Shown: in pieces, positions 8,320 through 16,834 of the stretch | How positions within the stretch are numbered: the first letter of the stretch is position 1 | How the letters are laid out: every line of letters begins with the position of its first letter | Assembly (NCBI RefSeq): GCF_001544915.2 | Contig: NZ_FCOE02000040.1 | Coordinates: 1 to 64,000, forward strand | From: Caballeronia pedi | Lineage (GTDB): Bacteria; Pseudomonadota; Gammaproteobacteria; Burkholderiales; Burkholderiaceae | DNA length: 64,000 bases | Reading direction: 5' to 3' | Position numbers and translations under genes: made by a program | Notes under the pieces: generated by a model | What the model saw: only the letters and a program-made list of their open reading frames with translations | Databases searched by the model: none | Told to the model about the DNA's origin: nothing

Positions 8320-8957
8320 TCTGGTTTGATTAGGGTTACGTAGAATCCTGTTTTCGTGTTGGTCTATTAGCGTTGCCCCTGTGCGGGGCGGCAGTCACTT
8401 TCTTTGCTGCTGCAAAGAAAGTAACCAAAGAAAGCAGCTTTCCCCATCCGGAACGCTTCACACCGGCCGCGGCACAGGCGAGCGGCTAGGGCACAGCGGT
8501 AGTGAGTGCCCCTCATAGGCCACCTCGGGCGTGGACCGCGCACGGTCTGCCACATCGCACCACAGAACAAACTGGTTCAGCACAAAATAGCTCCGGCCCG
8601 CTTCGCGGCCGATGGGTACATCGGGTCTGCGTGTGTTTCTGCGTTTCTCTTTTCTCGTCGGTTTCCCTTGCGTACCCTACGGCAGCGCGTAGCGCTGTGC
8701 CGGAACTCTTTCGTGCTGAACCAGCGCGCTAAACGTCCTAGCGTTTCAGACCGTGCGCGGTCCAAGCCCGGTTAGGCCTACGAGGGCACTCGCTACTGCT
8801 GTGCCCTAAATGTGCGCCTGTGCCGCGGCCGGTATGAAGCGTTCCGGCTGGGACAAGCTGTTTCTTTGGTTACTTTCTTTGCAGCAGCAAAGAAAGTGAC
8901 TGCCGCCCCGCACAGGGGCAACGCTAATAAACCAACACGAAAACGGGACCGGCGAAA
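8320..8957. repeat. Large imperfect palindromic repeat element
   Basis: The whole stretch between the convergent MFS and oxidoreductase genes is one imperfect inverted repeat centred near 8648. The outer arms, about 8350-8560 and 8735-8945, share long near-identical blocks; GTTTTCGTGTTGGT on the left pairs with ACCAACACGAAAAC on the right. Each arm also holds its own hairpin, CTTTCTTTGCTGCTGCAAAG at 8399-8418. Inner arms (about 8574-8598 and 8701-8722) continue the symmetry, so the transcript could fold into one long cruciform-like stem. Open frames within it (for example 8506-8775 and 8812-9000) are products of the symmetry and not believable genes. I see no transposase. A shortened relative lies at 19783-19877. 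The type and origin are inferred as a non-autonomous repeat. Confidence 0.8.
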
Positions 8958-8970
8958 GACAACAACAAAC

Positions 8971-10353
8971 TCATTCCAAGGGCCCCAACCCCTCCAATAA
9001 AGTCGGAATCAACTCGCTCACCGTGGGATGAATATGCATAGCCCGCTGCAGCGTAGAAAACGGCGCATCCGCATTCATGATATCGATGAAAGTATGAATC
9101 ACCTCATCCCCTTCGATGCCATAAATCGCCGCCCCTAAAAACCGCTTCGTTCGCGCATCGACGAGCGCCTTCATAAAGCCATCCGTCTCGCCGCGCTCGC
9201 GTGCGCGCCCCACGCGCGTCATCGGCATCGTGGCGATGAGCGCATCGCGTCCATCCTTGCGCACCTCTTCCTCGCTCATGCCCACCCGCGCAAACGGCGG
9301 ATCGACGAACACCGCATAAGCCATGATGCGCGTATCGGCGCTGCGCGATTCCCCATCGAGCAAATTCGAAGCGATGATCTCGTAATCGTTCCACGATGTA
9401 TGCGTGAACGCACCGCGCCCGTTCACATCGCCGAGCGCATAGACGCCTTCAACGCGAGTGCGCAACTGCCCGTCCACATCGATCATGCCGTGCCTGTTCA
9501 CCGCGATGCCCGCACGCTCCAGACCCAGATCATCGGTGTTCGGCGTGCGGCCCGTCGCGAACAGCAGATGCGATGCGTCGATCCTGTCATCGCCGCTCGA
9601 TATGCGCACGCCCCCCGCCGACGGCTCCACGCGTTCTATCTGCGCCCCGAAGTGGAACTCGATGCCCTCGCGCACGAACACATCCTGCATCGCGCGCGCG
9701 ACGTCCTCGTCCTCGCGCGTCAGAATGCGATCGCCCCGCACGAGCAAGGTCACGCGACTGCCGAAGCGCCTGAACATCTGCCCGAATTCGAGCGCGATAT
9801 AGCTCGCCCCGACAATCACCAGATGCTCCGGCACTTCGGTCAGTTCCAGGATCGTCGAATTGGTCAGATACGGCACGCGCGCGAGGCCGTCGATCTCCGG
9901 CACCACCGCGCGCGTGCCCGTGTTGATGAACACGAGATCGGCATCGATGTCCTGTGTCGAGCCATCGCCCGCTTCGATCGAAAGCGCATGCGGCCCGATG
10001 AAACGTCCATGTCCCTTGAACACCGTGAGGTTATCCGTGCCGCGCAGCCACTTCTCGATACCCGTGCGCGAGCCGCCGATCACCTCGTCCTTGCGCGCCT
10101 TCACGCGCGCCATGTCGATGGTGATATCGCCGCCAATCATCACGCCGTATTGCGCCGCCGTGCGCGCAACGTGCGCAGCCCGCGCGCTCGCGACATACGT
10201 CTTGGTCGGCGTGCAGCCGACGTTCACGCAAGTGCCGCCGAACAGATGCCGCTCGATCACCGCCGTGCGCCTGCCGCTTTGCGCGAGCCGCACGGCAAGC
10301 GGCGAGCCGCCCTGCCCCGTGCCGATGACCACCGCATCGAAATGCTGTGACAT
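8971..10353 (-). CDS. FAD-dependent pyridine nucleotide-disulfide oxidoreductase (MerA/Lpd-like)
   Basis: This 460-residue class I flavin disulfide reductase has an FAD-binding GTGQGG (residues 11-16) and a redox-active pair in GGTCVNVGCTPTK (C42 and C47). An NAD(P)-binding segment (IVGASYIALEFG) and a second FAD motif (GVYALGDVNG) follow, and the C-terminal dimerisation domain holds the HIHPTVSELIPT motif with the active-site histidine. Overall it resembles mercuric reductase and dihydrolipoyl dehydrogenase. The C-terminal vicinal cysteines that bind Hg(II) are absent, as is an N-terminal heavy-metal domain, so a true MerA role is unlikely. The start at 10353 follows GGGGGAG. The substrate is unknown. 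Confidence 0.85.
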   Translation of the reverse strand: MSQHFDAVVIGTGQGGSPLAVRLAQSGRRTAVIERHLFGGTCVNVGCTPTKTYVASARAAHVARTAAQYGVMIGGDITIDMARVKARKDEVIGGSRTGIEKWLRGTDNLTVFKGHGRFIGPHALSIEAGDGSTQDIDADLVFINTGTRAVVPEIDGLARVPYLTNSTILELTEVPEHLVIVGASYIALEFGQMFRRFGSRVTLLVRGDRILTREDEDVARAMQDVFVREGIEFHFGAQIERVEPSAGGVRISSGDDRIDASHLLFATGRTPNTDDLGLERAGIAVNRHGMIDVDGQLRTRVEGVYALGDVNGRGAFTHTSWNDYEIIASNLLDGESRSADTRIMAYAVFVDPPFARVGMSEEEVRKDGRDALIATMPMTRVGRARERGETDGFMKALVDARTKRFLGAAIYGIEGDEVIHTFIDIMNADAPFSTLQRAMHIHPTVSELIPTLLEGLGPLE

Positions 10354-10552
10354 GCTGGTTCTCCCCCGGCCGTATGCGCCGCCGACGCAACCGGCCGTGC
10401 GAATGAAGCGGATGACGAATGAAGACGCCGCAACCGAATTGCATCTTACGCGCATGCCGACGCGCGGTCAGAGGCCCTGCCCGACGCACGTCCATCGGGC
10501 ACGGGCATGGCTCGTGCTGTCGATCTACGGCACACGAAGCAAAAAGGCATTC

Positions 10553-11866
10553 ATGATCGAGACGATCTGGTTTCTCGTCGTCGGCGGCGTGCTCATTTTC
10601 ATGGGCCTCGCCAGTTCGACATTCAAGCGCCTGCCGATCAGCACCGCGATGTGCTATCTCGCGATCGGCTTCGCGATGGGCCCCGACGCGGCCAATCTGC
10701 TGACGCTCGATCTCACTGCCGATGCGACGGTCCTGCGGCGCATCACCGAAGTCGCGATGCTGGTGTCGCTGTTCGCAATCGGCCTGCGATTGCGCGTGCC
10801 GCCCACCGATCGCCTCTGGTTTCTGCCTGTCCGCCTCGGGCTCGTCGCGATGATGCTCACCGTCGCCGCGCTCACACTTTTCTCCGTTTATGCGCTCGGG
10901 CTGAGTTGGGGTCCCGCGTTGCTGCTCGCCGCGATGCTCGCGCCGACCGATCCCGTCCTCGCGCACGACGTGCAGGTGGAAGCGCCCGGCGACATCGACC
11001 TGCTGCGCTTTTCGCTGACCGGCGAAGGCGGCCTGAACGACGGCATCGCGCTGCCCTTCGCGCTGCTGGGCATCGCGATATGCCGGTTCGAGACGACGCC
11101 GGGCGAGGCGCTGCACTGGAACTTTGCGTTGCTCGCCGTGTGGGGCATCGCGGGCGCGCTGGCGAGCGGCTGGCTGCTGGGCGCGCTGTCGGTGCGGCTC
11201 GTCGCGTATCTGCGCACGCGTCACGGCGAAGCGCTGGGGCCGGAGGGCTTTTATGCGCTCGGGCTGATCGCGCTGTCTTATGGTGTTGCGGAGTTGCTGC
11301 ACACGTACGCCTTTCTCGCGGTGTTCGCGGCTGGCCTCGCGATGCGTCGTGTCGAGCAGAAAACCAGCGGCGGCAAGTCCGCGCGCGAAACGGTCGGCAA
11401 GATCGATGCGGACGATGTCGGCGCCGCTGCAGCCGATCCCGCGCGCGCGCACGCGTTCATGGCCGAGCGCGTGCACGGCTTCACGATCGAGCTGGAGCGC
11501 ATCGCCGAAGTGGCGATCATGCTGATCGTCGGCGCCGTGCTCGCGACGATGTGGCGCGACCTCTTCACCTGGCAGGCAGGCGCGCTGATCGTCGCGCTGT
11601 TTTTCGTGCTGCGGCCCGCGGCGGTCGAGGCATCGCTCATCGGCTCGGACGCGGCGGGGCCGCAAAGACGGCTGATGAGCTGGTTCGGCATACGCGGCGT
11701 CGGCTCGTTCTACTATCTGCTGTACGCGCTGGAACATGCGCCGCATGATGTAGCCGCACCGCTCGTGCCGCTCGTCGTCGCGACGATCGCGGCTTCGGTC
11801 ATCGTGCACGGCATCACCGCGACGCCGCTCATGAACCGCTATCAGCGAGCGCGCAAAGACGCATGA
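10553..11866 (+). CDS. Cation:proton antiporter (CPA1/NhaP-like)
   Basis: This 437-residue integral membrane protein has about twelve hydrophobic segments. It shows the antiporter core motifs APTDPVLA (about residues 135-142) and EGGLNDG (about 165-171), which hold the conserved acidic residues for Na+ or K+/H+ exchange. The C-terminal half contains the IRGVGSFYYL helix typical of NhaP-like proteins. It exchanges cations for protons at the inner membrane, supporting pH and ion balance. The start at 10553 has AAAGG upstream. It is divergent from the flavin oxidoreductase and overlaps the next gene by four bases (ATGA), so the two are translationally coupled. Confidence 0.85.
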   Translation: MIETIWFLVVGGVLIFMGLASSTFKRLPISTAMCYLAIGFAMGPDAANLLTLDLTADATVLRRITEVAMLVSLFAIGLRLRVPPTDRLWFLPVRLGLVAMMLTVAALTLFSVYALGLSWGPALLLAAMLAPTDPVLAHDVQVEAPGDIDLLRFSLTGEGGLNDGIALPFALLGIAICRFETTPGEALHWNFALLAVWGIAGALASGWLLGALSVRLVAYLRTRHGEALGPEGFYALGLIALSYGVAELLHTYAFLAVFAAGLAMRRVEQKTSGGKSARETVGKIDADDVGAAAADPARAHAFMAERVHGFTIELERIAEVAIMLIVGAVLATMWRDLFTWQAGALIVALFFVLRPAAVEASLIGSDAAGPQRRLMSWFGIRGVGSFYYLLYALEHAPHDVAAPLVPLVVATIAASVIVHGITATPLMNRYQRARKDA

Positions 11867-12468
11867 TCTTTTATCGAGGTCCATCAGGCGTGAAGCATCT
11901 GATTTTCTTCTGCGGCCATGCAGGCACCGGCAAGACGACGCTCGCCAAACGCCTGTTCGCGCCGCTCATGCAGGCGACGGGCGAGCCTTTCTGCCTGCTC
12001 GACAAAGACACGCTCTACGGCGCGTATAGCGCGGCGGCAATTGGCGCGCTCACGGGCAATCCGCACGATCGCGACAGCCCGCTTTTCATCGCACATTTCC
12101 GCGATCCGGAATATCGCTGTCTCATCGATACCGCCGCCGAAAATCTCGCGCTCGGCGTGAGCGTCGCCGTGGTCGCGCCGCTCACGCGTGAAGTGCGCGC
12201 TTCACGGCTGTTCGATCGCGCATTGCTCGGCATCGGCGAGGATGTGGCCGTTCGCGTCGTCTGGGTGCATGTGGATGAGGATGTGGCGCGCGAGCGCATC
12301 GTCGCGCGCGGCGATCCGAACGATGCGTACAAGCTCGCGCATTGGGAGGAATATCGTCAGCGGCTTTTCGTGCCGGACGCGGCGCTCGCGCAGACGCTCG
12401 TCATGTTCGACAATACCGAAGCCGACGACGACGCGCGCGAGGCGCTGCTCGCGCGCCTGATCCGTTAA
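11863..12468 (+). CDS. AAA/P-loop ATP-binding kinase-like protein
   Basis: This protein of about 201 residues carries a Walker A motif GHAGTGKTTLAK near the N-terminus. A DKDTLYG segment follows, and later a WVHVDED region and RGDPND, in the manner of small nucleoside or sugar kinases (zeta-toxin/AAA_33 fold). It probably phosphorylates a small metabolite, which cannot be named. The ATG at 11863 overlaps the antiporter stop (ATGA). A GTG at 11890 with GAGG ten bases upstream would place Walker A closer to the N-terminus and is a plausible alternative. Its stop overlaps the stop of the convergent dehydrogenase gene (TTAA, 12465-12468). Confidence 0.75.
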   Translation: MIFYRGPSGVKHLIFFCGHAGTGKTTLAKRLFAPLMQATGEPFCLLDKDTLYGAYSAAAIGALTGNPHDRDSPLFIAHFRDPEYRCLIDTAAENLALGVSVAVVAPLTREVRASRLFDRALLGIGEDVAVRVVWVHVDEDVARERIVARGDPNDAYKLAHWEEYRQRLFVPDAALAQTLVMFDNTEADDDAREALLARLIR

Positions 12469-13574
12469 GCCGCGGCCAGTCGCCGCGCCGTCGCCACCGC
12501 GTTCGCGCCTTCGTACAGCTTGCCGAAACGGTTGTCGAGGAACGCTTCGAGCGGCACCTGCTCCTGACGCACGAAGCCGCTTTGCGGCAGCACGCCTTCG
12601 CGGAAGAGATCGAGCTCGGCGCAGATCGCGCCCGCGGTCGTGATCTGGATCGCGCTCATCGGCACGCCGCATACGTCCTTCGCGAAAATCTTGCGCGTGA
12701 ACACGTCCTGCACGAGTTGCCCGCGGCGCATGCCCGTCACCGTGACGAAGATCAATACGACATCCTGCGCCGTCGCCGGCACCGCGCGCTTGAGCATCGT
12801 CTTGAGGCCGTCGCGGTCGGTGGACATGCGCAGATCGTCGAGCAGGAACTTCATCAGGTCGCGATGGCCGGGATAGCGCACCGACTTGTAATCGAGCGTC
12901 TCGACCTTGCCCGCGAGCGTCTCGCACAAGGTGCCGAGGCCGCCCGACGTGTTGAACGCTTCATACTCGATGCCGTCGAGCGAAAAATGCTCGACGCCTT
13001 CGAGCGGTTGCACCCACTGCGTGCGGCCTTCGCGGATCGCCTCGCACGGCTGGCAATACTCGTTGATGAGGCCGTCGATACTCCATGTGAGGTTGTACTT
13101 CAGCGCGTTGGTCGGAAATTCGGGCAGCGCGCCGACGCGCATCTTCACTTCGCGCACGTCGTCGAGGCGCTTCGCCAGATCGTGCGCGACGATGCCGATG
13201 AAGCCCGGCGCGAGACCGCATTGCGGCATGAACGCGAGCTCGGAATCGTCGGCGATGGCGCGGATCGCGTGCGTCGCGCGCACGTCTTCGGTCAGGTCGA
13301 AATAGTGGACGCCCGCCGCTTTAGCCGCTGATGCGACGTTGATCGCGAGGTAATAAGGCAGCGCGTTGACGAGCGCATCGAAGCCGATCAGCGCCTGGCG
13401 CAACGCGGGCGTATCGGCGGAATCGACGCGGCGTGTCGGGATGCCCTGCGCATCGAGCAGCGCGAGCGCGTGCTCGTCGCGATCGAACGCGACGACTTCG
13501 AAGTCCCCCGTTTCACGCAGCAAATGGGCAATGCTCTGACCGATCAGTCCGGCGCCGACGAGGGCCACTTTCAT
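12465..13574 (-). CDS. Saccharopine dehydrogenase-family protein (lysine dehydrogenase-like)
   Basis: This 369-residue cytosolic oxidoreductase has an N-terminal Rossmann motif VALVGAGLIGQS (residues 3-14) and then the family body with GVHYFDLTED and PQCGLAPGFIGIVAHDL. These are typical of saccharopine reductase and lysine 6-dehydrogenase relatives, which use NAD(P) to oxidise amino acid amines. The start at 13574 is favoured because AAGGAG lies six bases upstream; an ATG at 13580 touches the ribosome site. An Lrp/AsnC gene lies 157 bases upstream on the same strand, which fits amino-acid control. A role in lysine breakdown is an inference from family and context. Confidence 0.8.
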   Translation of the reverse strand: MKVALVGAGLIGQSIAHLLRETGDFEVVAFDRDEHALALLDAQGIPTRRVDSADTPALRQALIGFDALVNALPYYLAINVASAAKAAGVHYFDLTEDVRATHAIRAIADDSELAFMPQCGLAPGFIGIVAHDLAKRLDDVREVKMRVGALPEFPTNALKYNLTWSIDGLINEYCQPCEAIREGRTQWVQPLEGVEHFSLDGIEYEAFNTSGGLGTLCETLAGKVETLDYKSVRYPGHRDLMKFLLDDLRMSTDRDGLKTMLKRAVPATAQDVVLIFVTVTGMRRGQLVQDVFTRKIFAKDVCGVPMSAIQITTAGAICAELDLFREGVLPQSGFVRQEQVPLEAFLDNRFGKLYEGANAVATARRLAAA

Positions 13575-13731
13575 ATTCATCTCCTTGGTGTGTGAGTTTG
13601 GCGAGTTTGGCCAATGCGCTTCTTCACACAGTTTAGGAGCGGGCGAATATTGATCACAGACGCAAAATGATGCGCTTCGACGAGGTTTTTCGTCATTATG
13701 ACGAGATGATTCGACGATTCGTATCGTTCGA

Positions 13732-14187
13732 CTACCCGACGCGGTCGATCTTGCGCGCGAGGATGATCGACGTCGTGGTGCGCTCGACACCTTCCAGCGC
13801 GCCGATCTGGTCGAGCAGATCGTTCAGACGGTCGGGGGAATCGGCGCGCAGCCAGGCGACGTAATCGAACTCGCCGCTCACCGCGCAGAGCAACTGAATC
13901 TCCGGCATGCGCGCGAAGCGTTTTTGCAGATCGCGACCGTACTTCGGCGTGAGCTTGATGCCGACATACGCCTGAATGCTCGCATCGAGCACGTCCTGCC
14001 CGAGCCGCACGCCGTAGCCCGCGATCACGTTGTTCTTTTCCAGCCGGGCGATGCGCGCGATCACCGTCGTGCGCGCGACGCCCAGTTGCCGCGCAAGATT
14101 CGCGACGCTCTCCCGCGCGTCCATCTGCAGGAGCGCGACCAGATTGCGATCGATGTCGTCGAGCTGATCGAGGCGCGGCGGTCTCAT
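13732..14187 (-). CDS. Lrp/AsnC-family transcriptional regulator
   Basis: This 151-residue protein has an N-terminal helix-turn-helix (LDDIDRNLVALLQMDARESV, then LARQLGVARTTVIARIARLE) followed by an AsnC ligand-binding domain (GIKLTPKYGRDLQKR, CAVSGEFDYVAWL). Size and layout are normal for the family, which senses amino acids as octamers and controls their metabolism. It is followed on the same strand by the saccharopine dehydrogenase-like gene, its most likely target. Two near-identical 18-base AT-rich repeats lie directly upstream of its start and may be its own binding sites. Confidence 0.92.
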   Translation of the reverse strand: MRPPRLDQLDDIDRNLVALLQMDARESVANLARQLGVARTTVIARIARLEKNNVIAGYGVRLGQDVLDASIQAYVGIKLTPKYGRDLQKRFARMPEIQLLCAVSGEFDYVAWLRADSPDRLNDLLDQIGALEGVERTTTSIILARKIDRVG

Positions 14188-14207
14188 GAGTGCGTCGTCC
14201 TTGGCAT

Positions 14208-14272
14208 TTTGTGTTTTGCGTTATGCGTTTTGAATGCCATCGGGCATCCGGTGCTTTGTGTTTTGCATTATG
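14208..14272. promoter_or_regulatory. Paired 18-bp direct repeats upstream of the lrp-like gene
   Basis: TTTGTGTTTTGCGTTATG at 14208-14225 recurs with one mismatch at 14255-14272, 47 bases further on. Between them lies the dyad ATGCC-ATCG-GGCAT (14234-14247). The block lies 20-85 bases upstream of the minus-strand Lrp-like start codon and is clearly AT-richer than its neighbours. It is a reasonable candidate for an autoregulatory Lrp site. Binding is inferred. Confidence 0.4.
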
Positions 14273-14312
14273 GCCGAGACGACGGCGCGAATCGAACGCC
14301 GATCGATGGCCA

Positions 14313-15203
14313 TCACACGCCGAGTTTCACCACCATGAAATCGACGAAGCTCGCGAGCTTGGGCGTCGCGCGCGTATCGCGTGGATAGACCAGATGCACG
14401 GGCGAAGGCTTCGGCAGGAAGTCTTCCAGCACGGCGACGAGCGCGCCGCTCTTCAGTTCGTCCTCGACCAGCGCATGCGGCTGAAGCACGAGACCGAAAC
14501 CCGCGAGCGCGGCCTTTCTGAGCGCCTGGCCGTTGTTCGTTCGAAAGCGCGACGACTGCGTGCGGCGCGCGTGCATCGCCTCATCCTCGCCTTCGAGCCG
14601 CCAGCCCGCCTCGCGGCCCTGGTGCACGAAGCCGAGGCACTCGTGGCGCGCGAGATCGGCGGGCGTCGCGGGCGTGCCCACGCGCGCGAGATACGCGGGC
14701 GATCCACAGACGGTCATCGCATACGGCTTGAGCGGGCGCGCGACGAAGCTCGAATCGGCGAGCGTGCCGATACGCACGGCCGCATCGAAGCCTTCCTCCA
14801 CGATGTCGACCATGCGATTCGTAAGATCGAGTTCGACCGTGATCTGCGCGAACGCCGCGAGAAACTCAGTCACGGCGGGTGTGACGAACTGCACGCCATA
14901 CGTGAGCGGCACGGTCACGCGCAATACGCCGCGCGGCGTCGCGCTCATGGACTCGGCGAGAGAATCGGCCGCATCGACCTCCGCGAGAATGCGGCGGCAG
15001 CGCGCGTAGTATTCGCGGCCGATCTCGGTCAGGCTTTGACGGCGCGTCGTGCGCACCATGAGCCGCGCGTCGACCCGCGCTTCCAGCGCCTGAAGATGCT
15101 TGCCGGCCATCGGCGCGGAGATGGAAAAACGCTCGGCGGCGGCGCTCAGGCTGCCCGCCTCCACGATGGCGACGAAGACCCGCATGCTCAACAAGGTATC
15201 CAC
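14313..15203 (-). CDS. LysR-family transcriptional regulator
   Basis: This 296-residue protein has an N-terminal helix-turn-helix (GSLSAAAERFSISAPMAGKH, about residues 18-38) and a LysR effector domain with the pattern RGVLRVTVPLTYG and EEGFDAAVRIGTLADSS. It belongs to the CrgA/DmlR-like group. The GTG at 15203 (VDTLLSM) has GGAAA upstream; ATG at 15185 is an alternative start. It is divergent from the Spy-like gene at 15368, which might be its target. The inducer is unknown. Confidence 0.88.
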   Translation of the reverse strand: MDTLLSMRVFVAIVEAGSLSAAAERFSISAPMAGKHLQALEARVDARLMVRTTRRQSLTEIGREYYARCRRILAEVDAADSLAESMSATPRGVLRVTVPLTYGVQFVTPAVTEFLAAFAQITVELDLTNRMVDIVEEGFDAAVRIGTLADSSFVARPLKPYAMTVCGSPAYLARVGTPATPADLARHECLGFVHQGREAGWRLEGEDEAMHARRTQSSRFRTNNGQALRKAALAGFGLVLQPHALVEDELKSGALVAVLEDFLPKPSPVHLVYPRDTRATPKLASFVDFMVVKLGV

Positions 15204-15367
15204 TGCGTAATTTTCCAGAGACGTATCGAATGTAAGCAGTTGTGGCAATGCGGCCGAATCCGCATGCAATCGTGATACTAATATCCGCCGATGGCGTGTC
15301 TGTCGCGCTGCCTTTTCATGCAGCTTACGAAGCACGCCGCTTTCCATATCGATCGAAGGTAACCCGA

Positions 15368-15886
15368 ATGAAAAGAACACTCGTTGCATTGGCCGCATTC
15401 TGCGCATTGAGCCCGGTATTCGCGCAATCGTCGGCGCCCGTGGCGGCATCGGCGCCGGCCGTGCAGCCCACGGCATCCGCACCGGCCGCCAGCAAGCGCG
15501 AGGCGCGCGTCGAGGAGCGTATCGCGGAACTGCATTCGAGCCTCAAGATCACGCCGCAGCAGGAAGACCAGTGGTCGAAGTTCGCCGACGTGATGCGCGA
15601 CAACGGCCGCACGATGGCCGATCTGTACCGCCAGCGCATCGCGCAGCGCAAGACCATGTCCGCGCTCGACGACATGAAGCAATACGAGCAGATCACGCAA
15701 GCCAACGCAGACGGCACGAAGCGCCTCGTCGAAGCGTTCGAACCGCTTTACGCGAGCCTTTCGCCCGAGCAGAAGAAGCTGGCCGATACGAGCTTCCGCG
15801 ACGAGCATGGCAAGTCGCGCCAGAATCGCGCGCATCGCCGCCCGCATGCGGCAGGTGCGGAGGCCGCTTCGACGACGAAGCCCTGA
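15368..15886 (+). CDS. Spy/CpxP-like periplasmic protein with LTxxQ-type motif
   Basis: This 172-residue protein has a signal peptide MKRTLVALAAFCALSPVFA cut before QSSAP, an Ala/Pro/Ser-rich linker, and then a helical region with the LTxxQ-like motif LKITPQQEDQWSKF (about residues 60-73). A second copy, YASLSPEQKKLAD, lies at about 128-140. This pattern is that of Spy/CpxP stress chaperones, which bind unfolded proteins in the periplasm. The C-terminus is basic (RQNRAHRRPH). The start at 15368 has AAGG upstream. A strong terminator follows, so it is probably a single-gene unit. A metal-binding relative (CzcE/CnrX type) is a weaker alternative. Confidence 0.8.
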   Translation: MKRTLVALAAFCALSPVFAQSSAPVAASAPAVQPTASAPAASKREARVEERIAELHSSLKITPQQEDQWSKFADVMRDNGRTMADLYRQRIAQRKTMSALDDMKQYEQITQANADGTKRLVEAFEPLYASLSPEQKKLADTSFRDEHGKSRQNRAHRRPHAAGAEAASTTKP

Positions 15887-15904
15887 ACGAGCGCAGGGCC
15901 GAAC

Positions 15905-15934
15905 AGCCCGCATCGCGCGATGCGGGCTTTTTTT
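15905..15934 (+). terminator. Rho-independent terminator after the Spy-like gene
   Basis: AGCCCGCATC and GATGCGGGCT form a perfect 10-bp stem around GCGC (15905-15928), followed directly by a run of seven T on the plus strand. It lies 18 bases after the stop codon at 15886. Confidence 0.9.
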
Positions 15935-16005
15935 CGTCCGCCGGGTGCAAAATGGCGCGAATGCCGTTACGATCCCGCACCGTCACTGCCATACCGGATC
16001 GCACC

Positions 16006-16434
16006 ATGCTCCCTCTGTCCCAGCTCGATCTGTCCACCGATCCCGCCACGCGCCGCGTCGTGAAGGACGAAGCCGTCGCCGTCGAATTCGCCGCCGTTGC
16101 GGGCGAGTTGATGAGCCTCGAAGGCCCGAACCGCTACGCGCGCGGCGATGCGATCGTCACCGGCAGCGGCGGCGAGCGCTGGGTCGTGTCGCGCGAACGC
16201 TTCGATGCGAAGTACGTGCCCGAAGGCGGCATCGCGCACGGCGAAGCAGGCACGTATCGCAACCGGCCGAGCGTCGTGCTCGCGAAGGAGATGCACGCGC
16301 CGTTCTCCATCGCGCGATCCGCGGCCGGCGACATCCTCACCGGCGACGCGGGCGACTGGGTCATGCAATATGCGCCGGGCGATTACGGCGTCGTGAAGGC
16401 CGCGCGCTTCGCGAAGGTCTACCGCGACGCCTGA
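16006..16434 (+). CDS. PGDYG-domain protein
   Basis: This 142-residue cytosolic protein ends in the signature WVMQYAPGDYGVVKAARFAK that names the PGDYG family. Earlier repeats of the same flavour (GSGGERWVVSRERFDAKYVP) suggest two related beta-rich halves. No enzymatic residues can be assigned, and the family's role is unknown to me. The start at 16006 gives a natural N-terminus (MLPLSQLDLSTD). An ATG at 15961 in frame would add 15 residues. It ends seven bases before the stop of the convergent gene. Confidence 0.75.
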   Translation: MLPLSQLDLSTDPATRRVVKDEAVAVEFAAVAGELMSLEGPNRYARGDAIVTGSGGERWVVSRERFDAKYVPEGGIAHGEAGTYRNRPSVVLAKEMHAPFSIARSAAGDILTGDAGDWVMQYAPGDYGVVKAARFAKVYRDA

Positions 16435-16441
16435 AGAAGCA

Positions 16442-16807
16442 TCAGGCGAAGTCTTCGCCCATTTCGATGTCCACTTCGCGCGGCACGGTCTCGCCGTTCG
16501 CGTACGCCTCTTCGAGCGAGCCGAGCGTCGCTTCCACATACGCGCGCAGCACCGCGTAACTGCGCGCATGCAGGCGCGGCGGCAGCGCCCGATAACGCGC
16601 GAGCGCCGCAGGTTCGAAGCGCACGTCGATGGTGATGCGCCGCGCGGTCGAACCGAAGCGCATCGCCACGTAGTGAATCGCGAGCGACGTGCGGCCCGCG
16701 TCGTCGCGTCGCTCGGCGAACTGCGTCTGCTCGGGAAAGAGATCGCTGATCACGCGCGCGAGCATGTCGATGTCCGCGCTCGGGCAGTCGTATTGATAGT
16801 CGTCCAT
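16442..16807 (-). CDS. Hypothetical 121-residue protein (possibly DUF3022)
   Basis: This is a small acidic soluble protein with no signal peptide. Visible features are an alternating beta-rich centre (ITIDVRFEPAALARY) and a C-terminal helix followed by the acidic end EVDIEMGEDFA. Its size and termini remind me of a Burkholderia-restricted domain of unknown function (DUF3022), but I cannot confirm this. There is no clear ribosome site in front of the ATG at 16807. It lies 27 bases downstream of the protease gene on the same strand and could be cotranscribed with it. Confidence 0.65.
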   Translation of the reverse strand: MDDYQYDCPSADIDMLARVISDLFPEQTQFAERRDDAGRTSLAIHYVAMRFGSTARRITIDVRFEPAALARYRALPPRLHARSYAVLRAYVEATLGSLEEAYANGETVPREVDIEMGEDFA

Positions 16808-16834
16808 TCGATGTCGATATTCGATTGATGCGCT

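Noticed and set aside
8502..9000. Several short open frames inside the palindrome (such as 8506-8775 and 8812-9000)
   Set aside because: They arise from the repeated symmetric sequence, have no ribosome sites and resemble low-value hypothetical proteins seen wherever this repeat occurs.
8971..10353. Mercury resistance gene merA
   Set aside because: The C-terminal Hg-binding cysteines, the N-terminal metal domain and mer neighbours are all absent.
14281..14312. A GTTCGATTC-like word on the minus strand suggesting a tRNA T-arm
   Set aside because: No acceptor or anticodon stem could be built around it, and it lies between two protein genes with no room for a tRNA.
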